A DNA stretch of 40,770 nt from Alphaproteobacteria bacterium. Its GTDB lineage: Bacteria > Pseudomonadota > Alphaproteobacteria > UBA11136. How positions within the stretch are numbered: position 1 is the first letter of the stretch; each line of letters starts with the position of its first letter. A program made the translations under genes and the position numbers. The DNA is taken from assembly GCA_016776635.1 (NCBI GenBank), contig JADHSZ010000021.1:1-40770 (forward strand), in the 5' to 3' direction. Positions 33,837-40,770 of this stretch are shown piece by piece. The notes beneath the pieces were generated by a model. It saw only the letters and a list, made by a program, of their open reading frames with translations, had not been told where the DNA came from and did not search any database.

Positions 33837-36800
33837 CCGCCCAGAATCCCCAAATCTCTGGAAAAACGACCTCTGAAAAAACTACTTCTGGGACCGGAAC
33901 ACCCAGAGTTTTTTCCATCCCCGGCCATTTGCCCTTTGCCGATACCCTGGCCGCCACCCTGATGGGGGACGGGATTCCCGGTATTCTCGAACCGCAGGGG
34001 AAGGAAGCAGACCCTGCCCGCCTTTCCCACCTCACCCTTCTTCTGCCCACGCGGCGCGCCTGCCGCGCCCTCCAGGAATCATTCCTGAGACAGGGCGGCG
34101 GCAGGCCGGTGTTGCTGCCGCGTATGGCGCCGCTGGGCGACCTCGACGAAGAGGATATGGCCTTCGCCGAAGCGGAAGACCTGACTGATGGAGAGTTTTC
34201 CGGGGACTCCCTAAGCGAACTGCCGCCCGCCATTTCCGAAACCCGCCGCCGCCTGTTGCTGACGCGGCTGGTGCGCGACTTCGAGGAACGGCGGGATGGT
34301 TCTCCACGCAGCGTCGACCAGGCCGCATTGCTGGCCGGGGAACTGGCCCGCCTCCTCAACCAGACACAACGCGAACGCCTGTCCTTCGATGCCCTGGCTG
34401 CTCTAGTGCCCGACACATATGCCGACCATTGGCGCATCACCCTGGATTTCCTGAAAATCGTCACCGAACACTGGCCGCGCATCCTCGAAGAGGAAGGCCG
34501 GATCGACCCGGTGGCGCGGCGCAACGGGGTGCTGGAGCGCCAGGCCGGGCTCTGGCGCACCACGCCGCCCGATGCTCCTGTCATCGCGGCGGGTTCCACC
34601 GGCAGCCTGCCGGCCACCGCCGATCTGTTACAGGTGGTGGCGGACTTGCCCCAAGGCGCGGTGGTGCTGCCGGGGCTCGATGGGGACATGGACGAGGAAA
34701 GCTGGCAGGCGCTGGCCCCCAGCCACCCCCAATACGGCATGGCGCGCCTGCTCGCGCGGCTCGGCGTGGAACGTGATGGCGTACAGGAATGGCCATGCGG
34801 GGAATCTGGGGAAAATGGCGGCGTGGCGCAACGGACCGAATTCATACGCGAGGTGATGCGCCCGGCGCAAACCACCCCGGCCTGGCAAAACGCATCCCCC
34901 GCCCCCGAAGCCTTGTGCGGTATACGCCGGGTGGATTGCCCCAGCCCCCGCGAGGAAGCGGGTGTGATCGCGCTTCTCCTGCGCGAGGCTCTGGAAACAC
35001 CGGGCAAGCGGGCGGCGCTGGTGACCCCCGACCGCGACCTGGCGCGGCGCGTGGCGGCGGAACTGGAACGCTGGCATGTGAGGATCGACGATTCCGCCGG
35101 CCAGCCGCTGGCGGCCACGCCGCCCGGCGTCTTCCTGCGGCTTAGTTCCGAGATGATGAGCGGCGGGGTCGAGCCACTGCCCCTGTTGGCGGTGCTCAAG
35201 CACCCCCTGGCGGCGGGCGGCGGGACGGTGGGGGAGTTCCGCGCCATGACCCGGCGTTTCGAGAAGACAGTGCTGCGCGGCCCACGACCGGCGGCGGGCT
35301 TTGCCGGGCTGGCCAAGGCCTGCAAGGCGGCGCAAGTGGAAAAAGACCTGGCCGACTGGTTTGCCGGGCTTGAAAAAATGGCCAAGCCCTTCTCCCGCCT
35401 CATGGCCCGCCCCAGCGCGCCCCTTAAAGATCTGGCGGCGGCGCATCTGGGTTTCGCCGAAGCCCTGGCGGCAGACCACACGGAAGCCGGCGCAATACGG
35501 CTGTGGCGTGGTGAGGCAGGTGAAGCGGCGGCGGCTTTCTTCGCCCAGCTTCTCGAGGCGGCGGAGGATTTCCCAGTCATGGAGCCCGCCGCCTATGCGC
35601 CCTTGCTGCGGACCCTGATGGGCGGCGCCGTGGTGCGGCCGCGCTATGGCCGCCATCCCCGCCTGCATATATGGGGGCTTCTGGAGGCCCGTCTTCAGCA
35701 GGCCGATCTGGTGGTTCTGGGGGGCCTTAACGAAGGCGGCTGGCCCCAGGAAACCGCCGCCGATTCATGGATGAGCCGGCCCATGCGCGAGGCCTTTGGA
35801 CTGCCCCCGGCGGAGGTCCATATGGGTCTTTCGGCCCATGATTTCGCCCAGGCTTTCGCCGCGCCGGAAGTGGTCATGACCCGTTCCACGCGGGTGGCGG
35901 GCACGCCCACGGTGCCCTCGCGCTGGCTGTTGCGGATCGAAGCCCTGCTGCCCGGCGACAAACAAATCGCCGGGGCACAGGAATATCTCCATTGGTATGG
36001 CGACCTGGATGCGCCGCAAACGGTATGTCCGGTGGCGACGCCGGAACCCCGCCCCCCCGTGGCCGCCCGTCCGCGCAAACTTTCGGTGACCGCCATCGAA
36101 ACATGGCTGCGCGATCCCTATGCCGTCTACGCCCGCCGCATTCTGGAACTGGAACCTCTCCCCCCGCTGGATGCCGATCCCGGCGCGGCGGAGCGCGGCA
36201 AGTTCATCCACGATGCGCTGGATGCCTTCGTGAAGCGTTTCCCCAAGGAGTTGCCCGCCAATGCCGAAGAGGAATTGCTGACCATAGGGGAAAAGGCCTT
36301 CGGCAAGGCGCTGGAGCGGCCCGGCGTACGCGCCTTGTGGTGGCCCCGCTTCACGCGCATCGCCCATTGGTTCCTGGCCATGGAACGGCAACGCCGCGCC
36401 GATGGCGTTTTCCCCCTGGTCACGGAAGCAGCAGGACAAATCACGTTTTCAGGACCGCAAGGGCCCTTCGTGCTGACCGCACGCGCCGACCGTATCGACC
36501 GTCTGGAAAGTGGCGGTATCGCAGTCATCGACTATAAAACCGGCGGCGTTCCCAGCCCCAAACAGGTGAAAACGGGTCTCAGCCCCCAGCTTCCCCTGGA
36601 GGCTGCCATCGCTGCCGCCGGAGGATTCGAGGGGATGAACGAGGAAACGGCGGAAGCGCTGGTTTATTTCAGACTCACCGGCCGCACCCCGCCCGGCGAG
36701 GAAAAACCCATCAAGGCAAACACCACGGAATTGGTAGCCGCCACCCGCGAAGGACTGGAAGCCCTCATTGCCGCCTTCGACGACGAGAACATGCCCTATC

Positions 36801-36898
36801 TCTCAAGATTACGCCCCATGTTCCTCTCCCACGAGGGAGACTACGATCACCTGGCTCGGGTCAGAGAGTGGTCGGCCGATGTGGAAACCGACGAATGA
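33833..36898 (+). CDS. addB: Double-strand break repair protein AddB
   Basis: The second subunit of the AddAB helicase-nuclease that processes DNA ends for RecA. The 1021-residue product starts at the ATG overlapping the murU stop. The N-terminal inactivated helicase-like domain contains LTLLLPTRRACRALQESFLR, the form typical of alphaproteobacterial AddB, without an intact Walker A. The middle has LVVLGGLNEGGWPQETAADS. The C-terminal RecB-family nuclease domain (about 780-960) has RGKFIHDALDAF and RADRIDRLESGGIAVIDYKT with the D and DYK catalytic residues. The cysteine set that holds a 4Fe-4S cluster in Bacillus AddB is not visible. Confidence 0.95.
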   Translation: MTAQNPQISGKTTSEKTTSGTGTPRVFSIPGHLPFADTLAATLMGDGIPGILEPQGKEADPARLSHLTLLLPTRRACRALQESFLRQGGGRPVLLPRMAPLGDLDEEDMAFAEAEDLTDGEFSGDSLSELPPAISETRRRLLLTRLVRDFEERRDGSPRSVDQAALLAGELARLLNQTQRERLSFDALAALVPDTYADHWRITLDFLKIVTEHWPRILEEEGRIDPVARRNGVLERQAGLWRTTPPDAPVIAAGSTGSLPATADLLQVVADLPQGAVVLPGLDGDMDEESWQALAPSHPQYGMARLLARLGVERDGVQEWPCGESGENGGVAQRTEFIREVMRPAQTTPAWQNASPAPEALCGIRRVDCPSPREEAGVIALLLREALETPGKRAALVTPDRDLARRVAAELERWHVRIDDSAGQPLAATPPGVFLRLSSEMMSGGVEPLPLLAVLKHPLAAGGGTVGEFRAMTRRFEKTVLRGPRPAAGFAGLAKACKAAQVEKDLADWFAGLEKMAKPFSRLMARPSAPLKDLAAAHLGFAEALAADHTEAGAIRLWRGEAGEAAAAFFAQLLEAAEDFPVMEPAAYAPLLRTLMGGAVVRPRYGRHPRLHIWGLLEARLQQADLVVLGGLNEGGWPQETAADSWMSRPMREAFGLPPAEVHMGLSAHDFAQAFAAPEVVMTRSTRVAGTPTVPSRWLLRIEALLPGDKQIAGAQEYLHWYGDLDAPQTVCPVATPEPRPPVAARPRKLSVTAIETWLRDPYAVYARRILELEPLPPLDADPGAAERGKFIHDALDAFVKRFPKELPANAEEELLTIGEKAFGKALERPGVRALWWPRFTRIAHWFLAMERQRRADGVFPLVTEAAGQITFSGPQGPFVLTARADRIDRLESGGIAVIDYKTGGVPSPKQVKTGLSPQLPLEAAIAAAGGFEGMNEETAEALVYFRLTGRTPPGEEKPIKANTTELVAATREGLEALIAAFDDENMPYLSRLRPMFLSHEGDYDHLARVREWSADVETDE

Positions 36899-39800
36899 GC
36901 AAGAATGTCGATCCCGGATATGCCGGCCAGATGTCGGCAGCGGACCCGAAGGCCTCGGTCTGGGTAGCCGCCAATGCCGGAGCCGGCAAAACGCGGGTTC
37001 TGGTGAACCGGGTGACGCGGCTGCTTCTCGGCGGCACGGCGCCGGGACGTATTCTGTGCCTCACCTTCACCAAGGCGGCCGCCGCGGAAATGTCCAAGCG
37101 CCTGTTCGAACAGCTGGGCGCATGGACCACCCAAACCGACAGCAAACTGGCCAAGGAGCTTTTTACCCTGTTGGGCCGTAAAGCCGAGCCGGAGGAAATG
37201 CAGGAGGCGCGGCGGCTCTTTGCCGCCACACTGGATGCGCCCGGCGGGCTGAAAATCCAGACCATCCATTCCTTCTGTGAATCCCTGCTGGCGCGCTTCC
37301 CCCTGGAGGCCGGGGTGTCGCCCCATTGCACGGTAATGGACGAACGCAGCGCCGCCGAAACCCTGGACCAGGCTTACACCCATGTGCTGACCCAGGCCCA
37401 TGACGGCAGCCATCCCGCATTGGAACCGGCGCTGAATCTTATGGTCTCGCTGGTGGATGAGACCGTCATGGCCAAGGTGCTGAAGGAAGTCGCCACCCAC
37501 CGCCATCGCCTGAAACGCCTGTTTGCGGAGACCGGTGGGCCAAGAGATATGGGCGCCGGTTTGCGCACCCTTTTGGGCCTCGGGGAAAAAGACAGCCGGG
37601 AGAGCGTTATCAAGGCGGCCTGCCGCGACACGGCCTTTGACGGCAAAGGGCTGAAGCGGGCCTGTGCGGCGCTGGAGACGGGGTCGAAAAAAGATGTCGA
37701 ACGGGCGCAACGAATCGCCAACTGGCTGGAACAAAAGAAAACCCGCGACGCCCTTCTGGTTGATTATGCCCGCGCCTTCCTGACGCAAAAGAACGAGCCG
37801 CAGAAGACCCTCCTGACCAAGGCGGTCGAGGCCGCCGACGCCGGCGCCAGGGATATTCTTGAAACCGAACAGGCCCGGATACTTGCCCTCATGAACCGCC
37901 TCAAGGCCCTTGCCGTGGCCAAGGCCACCACCGCCCTGCTCACCTTTTCCCAGGCGCTGATTGACCGTTACGAGGCGGAAAAGGAAACCCGCGCCCTTCT
38001 CGACTACGAAGACCTGATCCACAAGGCCCGCGACCTTCTGCGTCACGAGGAAGGCATCAACTGGGTTCTCTACAAGCTCGACGGCGGCATCGACCATATT
38101 CTGGTGGACGAGGCCCAGGACACCAGCCCCGCCCAGTGGGAGGTAATTGAAGCCCTGAGTGGAGAATTTTTTGCCGGGGAAGGCCGTCACGAAGACTCCC
38201 ACGATACAGGACGCACCATCTTCGCCGTGGGCGACGAAAAACAATCCATCTATTCCTTCCAGGGGGCCGAGCCCGAAGCCTTCGAGAAGATGCGCAACAG
38301 CTTTGCCGGAAGGGTTACGGCGGCGGGGGCGGACTGGCGGCCGGTTGAGCTGTCCTTTTGTTACCGCACGGCGCCGAAACTGCTCGCCGCAATAGACAAG
38401 GTCTTCGCCCGCGCCGAGGCCAATGCCGGACTGACCGCCGGCGGCGGGGAAACACGGCACCATGCCTACCGCAAGGGCCAGGCCGGATGCGTGGAGCTGT
38501 GGCCGACGGTAAAACCGGGCGAGAAAGAGGACCGCGAACCCTGGGACACGCCCCTGGACCGGGTTTCGCAAGCCAGCCCCGAGGCTGTTCTCGCAACGCG
38601 CATTGCCGCGCGCATTTCCGGCTGGATCGAAAACGGGGAGATTCTGGAATCCCAGGGACGGCCCATCCGCCCCGGTGACATTCTGGTTCTGGTGCGCCGC
38701 CGCACCGCCTTCGTGGATGAGCTGGTGCGCTGCCTGAAGAACCACAAGGTGCCCGTAGCCGGCACCGATCGCATGGTGCTCACCGAACAGATGGCGGTGA
38801 TGGACCTGATGGCGCTGGGCGCGTTCCTGTTATTGCCCGAGGACGACCTCAACCTTGCCGTGGTGCTCAAGGGGCCGCTGTTCGGATTCGACGACGACGA
38901 CCTGTTCGCCCTGGCCCATAAGCGCAAGGGAAAGCTGTGGTCGGAACTGCAGGCGCGGCGGGACGAATCCCCGCGATTCACCGCCGCCTGTGACCAATTG
39001 CGGGCGTTGCTGAAGCGCGCCGATTTCACTTCGCCCTTTGCCTTTTATGCGGAACTTCTGGGGCCCGACGGCGGACGTAAACGGCTCACCGCCCGGCTGG
39101 GGCGCGACGCCAACGACCCCATGGACGAATTTCTCAACCTCGCCCTGGAGTTCGAGCGCGCCCATACGCCCTCGCTGCAGGGGTTCCTGCACTGGCTGGC
39201 GGCGGGAAGCGCGGAGATCAAGCGCGACCTGGAACAGGACCGCGACGAGGTGCGGGTGATGACGGTGCACGGTGCCAAGGGGCTTGAGGCCAATATCGTC
39301 TTCCTCCCCGATACCTGCGGCGCGCCCAGCGCCCACCATGACGCGGCTTTGCTGTGGACGGGAAGCGGCGGAGGAGACGAATCCCGGCACATGTTGTGGC
39401 CGGTGAGACGCGACGACGAAGACGAGATATGCGGCAATCTTCGCGACCGCGCGCGCGCGCGCCGCGCAGACGAACACCGGCGCCTGCTCTATGTGGCCAT
39501 GACCCGCGCCCGCGACCGGCTTTATGTATGCGGCTGGGAAACCTCAAAAGAGCGCTCGTCGGAATGCTGGTACAACCTTGTGGGTGATGCCCTTGAAGCC
39601 ACGGCAGAACCCGTCGAGCTGGAATTCGGGGAGACCGGCTGGCGGCTTTCCACGCCGCAAGCGGCAGAGCCCGACGGCGAGCGGAAGGAAGAGGCAGACG
39701 CGCAGACTCCCCCGGCCCTGCCCGGATGGGCGCGGGAAATGTCGCCGGGCGACCCCCTGCCGCCGGTGCCGCTGGCCCCTTCGCGACCGGAAATTCCCGA

Positions 39801-40347
39801 ACCCTCCGTGCTTTCGCCACTGGAAACCGGCGGCGACAAAGCCGAGGGAATGCCGGCCTTCGCCCGCGGGCGGCTCATCCACCGCCTGTTGCAGAGCCTG
39901 CCCGATCTTGCCCCCAGCGCGCGGGAAGAGGCGGCGCAGCGCTATCTCGCCTTGGCCGCGCCCGCTCTCGACGAGAAGGAGAAATGCGCCCTCGCACAGG
40001 CTGCCCTGGCGGTTCTCCACGAGCCCGGATTCGCGCCCCTGTTCGCTCCGGGCAGTCTCGCCGAGGCCCCCTTGTGCGGGGTGGTGAACGGGCGCGTTAT
40101 CAGCGGCCAGGTGGACCGCATGGCGGTGGGCGAGAACGAAGTTCTGGTGGTGGATTACAAAAGCAACCGCGCGCCACCGGGCAAAGGCGAGGCGGTGCCA
40201 GAGGTATACCTCAGACAGATGGCCGCCTATGGCGCTTTGTGCCGGGAGATTTACCCCGACAAGAAAATACGCTGCGCCCTGTTATGGACCGACGGCCCCG
40301 CCATCACGCCTCTGGAAGAGGCGGAATTGGACCGCCACGCACCTTGA
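36895..40347 (+). CDS. addA: Double-strand break repair helicase AddA
   Basis: The UvrD-type 3'-5' helicase and nuclease subunit of AddAB. The 1150-residue product starts at the ATG overlapping the addB stop. Motif I is VWVAANAGAGKTRVLVNRVT (about 21-40). Motif Ia reads LCLTFTKAAAAEM, motif II ILVDEAQDTSPAQW, motif III FAVGDEKQSIYSFQGAE, motif V VMTVHGAKGLEANIVFLPD, and motif VI RRLLYVAMTRARDRLYVC. The C-terminal nuclease domain has FARGRLIHRLLQSLPD and the metal-binding GQVDRMAVGENEVLVVDYKS. All catalytic elements appear intact. Confidence 0.97.
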   Translation: MSKNVDPGYAGQMSAADPKASVWVAANAGAGKTRVLVNRVTRLLLGGTAPGRILCLTFTKAAAAEMSKRLFEQLGAWTTQTDSKLAKELFTLLGRKAEPEEMQEARRLFAATLDAPGGLKIQTIHSFCESLLARFPLEAGVSPHCTVMDERSAAETLDQAYTHVLTQAHDGSHPALEPALNLMVSLVDETVMAKVLKEVATHRHRLKRLFAETGGPRDMGAGLRTLLGLGEKDSRESVIKAACRDTAFDGKGLKRACAALETGSKKDVERAQRIANWLEQKKTRDALLVDYARAFLTQKNEPQKTLLTKAVEAADAGARDILETEQARILALMNRLKALAVAKATTALLTFSQALIDRYEAEKETRALLDYEDLIHKARDLLRHEEGINWVLYKLDGGIDHILVDEAQDTSPAQWEVIEALSGEFFAGEGRHEDSHDTGRTIFAVGDEKQSIYSFQGAEPEAFEKMRNSFAGRVTAAGADWRPVELSFCYRTAPKLLAAIDKVFARAEANAGLTAGGGETRHHAYRKGQAGCVELWPTVKPGEKEDREPWDTPLDRVSQASPEAVLATRIAARISGWIENGEILESQGRPIRPGDILVLVRRRTAFVDELVRCLKNHKVPVAGTDRMVLTEQMAVMDLMALGAFLLLPEDDLNLAVVLKGPLFGFDDDDLFALAHKRKGKLWSELQARRDESPRFTAACDQLRALLKRADFTSPFAFYAELLGPDGGRKRLTARLGRDANDPMDEFLNLALEFERAHTPSLQGFLHWLAAGSAEIKRDLEQDRDEVRVMTVHGAKGLEANIVFLPDTCGAPSAHHDAALLWTGSGGGDESRHMLWPVRRDDEDEICGNLRDRARARRADEHRRLLYVAMTRARDRLYVCGWETSKERSSECWYNLVGDALEATAEPVELEFGETGWRLSTPQAAEPDGERKEEADAQTPPALPGWAREMSPGDPLPPVPLAPSRPEIPEPSVLSPLETGGDKAEGMPAFARGRLIHRLLQSLPDLAPSAREEAAQRYLALAAPALDEKEKCALAQAALAVLHEPGFAPLFAPGSLAEAPLCGVVNGRVISGQVDRMAVGENEVLVVDYKSNRAPPGKGEAVPEVYLRQMAAYGALCREIYPDKKIRCALLWTDGPAITPLEEAELDRHAP

Positions 40348-40406
40348 CGGGTGGGGTCTCGCTTCCTAGATTGATAGTCATGGATGGCGACCGCGCCGAC
40401 CGGCCC

Positions 40407-40428
40407 AAATTGGGTAAATCCCAAATTT
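40407..40428. terminator. AT-rich hairpin between addA and trxA
   Basis: AAATTGGG (40407-40414) pairs with CCCAAATTT (40420-40428) with a single bulged A and the loop TAAAT. It lies 60 nt after addA and 29 nt before trxA. It could be a weak terminator or a leader structure of trxA. Confidence 0.4.
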
Positions 40429-40456
40429 AAGTGACTCACAAAGGAACACACCCCCC

Positions 40457-40770
40457 ATGCCGAGCCAGGTGACCGACGCGACCTTTGAAGAAGAAGTTCT
40501 CAAGTCCTCCGATCCCGTTATTGTCGATTTCTGGGCCGAATGGTGCGGCCCCTGTAAGCAGATCGCGCCCCTTCTCGATGAACTTGCCAAGGACATGGAA
40601 GGCAAGGTCAAGGTGGCCAAGGTGGATATCGACGGCAACCCCGGCATACCCCAGAAATACGGAGTGCGCGGTATTCCCACCCTGATCCTGTTCAAGGACG
40701 GCCAGGTGGCCGCCACCAAGGTGGGCAGCATGGAAAAGAGCAAGCTCTACGAATGGGTGGAATCGGTACT
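40457..40770 (+). CDS. trxA: Thioredoxin, truncated by the window edge
   Basis: The classical 12-kDa cytoplasmic disulfide reductase. It starts at the ATG at 40457 with AAGGA 11 nt upstream. The 104 residues visible begin [20 protein letters not shown] and contain [20 protein letters not shown] with the redox Cys30 and Cys33, [11 protein letters not shown], and the cis-Pro motif [16 protein letters not shown]. Only the last few residues are beyond the right edge (E. coli Trx has 108). A thioredoxin gene after addA is a common alphaproteobacterial order. Confidence 0.97.
   Translation, partial: MPSQVTDATFEEEVLKSSDPVIVDFWAEWCGPCKQIAPLLDELAKDMEGKVKVAKVDIDGNPGIPQKYGVRGIPTLILFKDGQVAATKVGSMEKSKLYEWVESV

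Noticed and set aside
33679..38745. Two long minus-strand ORFs (633 and 632 codons) opposite addB and addA
   Set aside because: Their composition is Arg/Ser/Ala- or Gly/Gln/His-rich with no domain; they are antisense shadows of addB and addA.

Overview
The window is a GC-rich chromosomal segment of an alphaproteobacterium. The placement rests on gene content: a ChvI/ChvG - HprK - EIIA-Man - HPr cluster, a DUF1150 gene beside an IbpA-type Hsp20, an NDUFA9-like protein, AddAB instead of RecBCD, an RpoN-HPF-PtsN cluster, and a DivL-like kinase homologue with Tyr in place of the phospho-accepting His. The exact order cannot be fixed from sequence reading alone; a Rhodospirillales-like lineage is a guess. 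Almost all genes are core genes in tightly packed operons with many 4-nt ATGA or GTGA overlaps. No CRISPR array, prophage, transposase or rRNA was seen.

Layout. 1-4.6 kb: end of an alpha/beta hydrolase, a YeeZ-like SDR, a secreted TPR protein, a glutathione transferase, UppP and an NDUFA9-like SDR. 4.86-12.4 kb: tRNA-Leu(CAG), RNase D-like exonuclease, then kdsD-lptC-lptA-lptB-rpoN-hpf-ptsN, which couples lipopolysaccharide precursor synthesis and export to sigma-54, ribosome hibernation and nitrogen-PTS control. 12.4-14.7 kb: a 266-bp element bounded by perfect 24-bp inverted repeats, DUF1150, an Hsp20 gene with a likely sigma-32 promoter and ROSE-like RNA thermometer, a membrane coiled-coil protein, a strong terminator and a small secreted protein. 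14.8-20.3 kb: a LysR regulator and a metal-related block on the minus strand. In that block a cobalamin riboswitch precedes cbtB-cbtA and an outer-membrane beta-barrel gene. A separate DUF2946 gene plus MetA/SphA-like outer-membrane gene lies next to it.

20.4-26.0 kb: chvI-chvG-hprK-EIIA(Man)-HPr-EI, a regulatory phosphotransfer system with no sugar permease. 26.2-30.3 kb: ahcY and the DivL-like PAS protein. 30.3-31.4 kb: a type 2 ferredoxin/flavodoxin-NADP reductase on the minus strand. 31.5-40.8 kb: tsaE-amgK-murU-addB-addA and the start of trxA, joining tRNA modification, peptidoglycan sugar recycling and double-strand break repair.

The most noteworthy items are the B12-riboswitch operon carrying an outer-membrane barrel with CbtAB, the inverted-repeat element abutting the DUF1150 stop codon, the layered heat-shock control of hsp20, a long hairpin insulating the riboswitch operon, and low-complexity tandem-repeat extensions on several otherwise conserved envelope proteins. 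I see no strong case for a wholly new defence or mobile system here.
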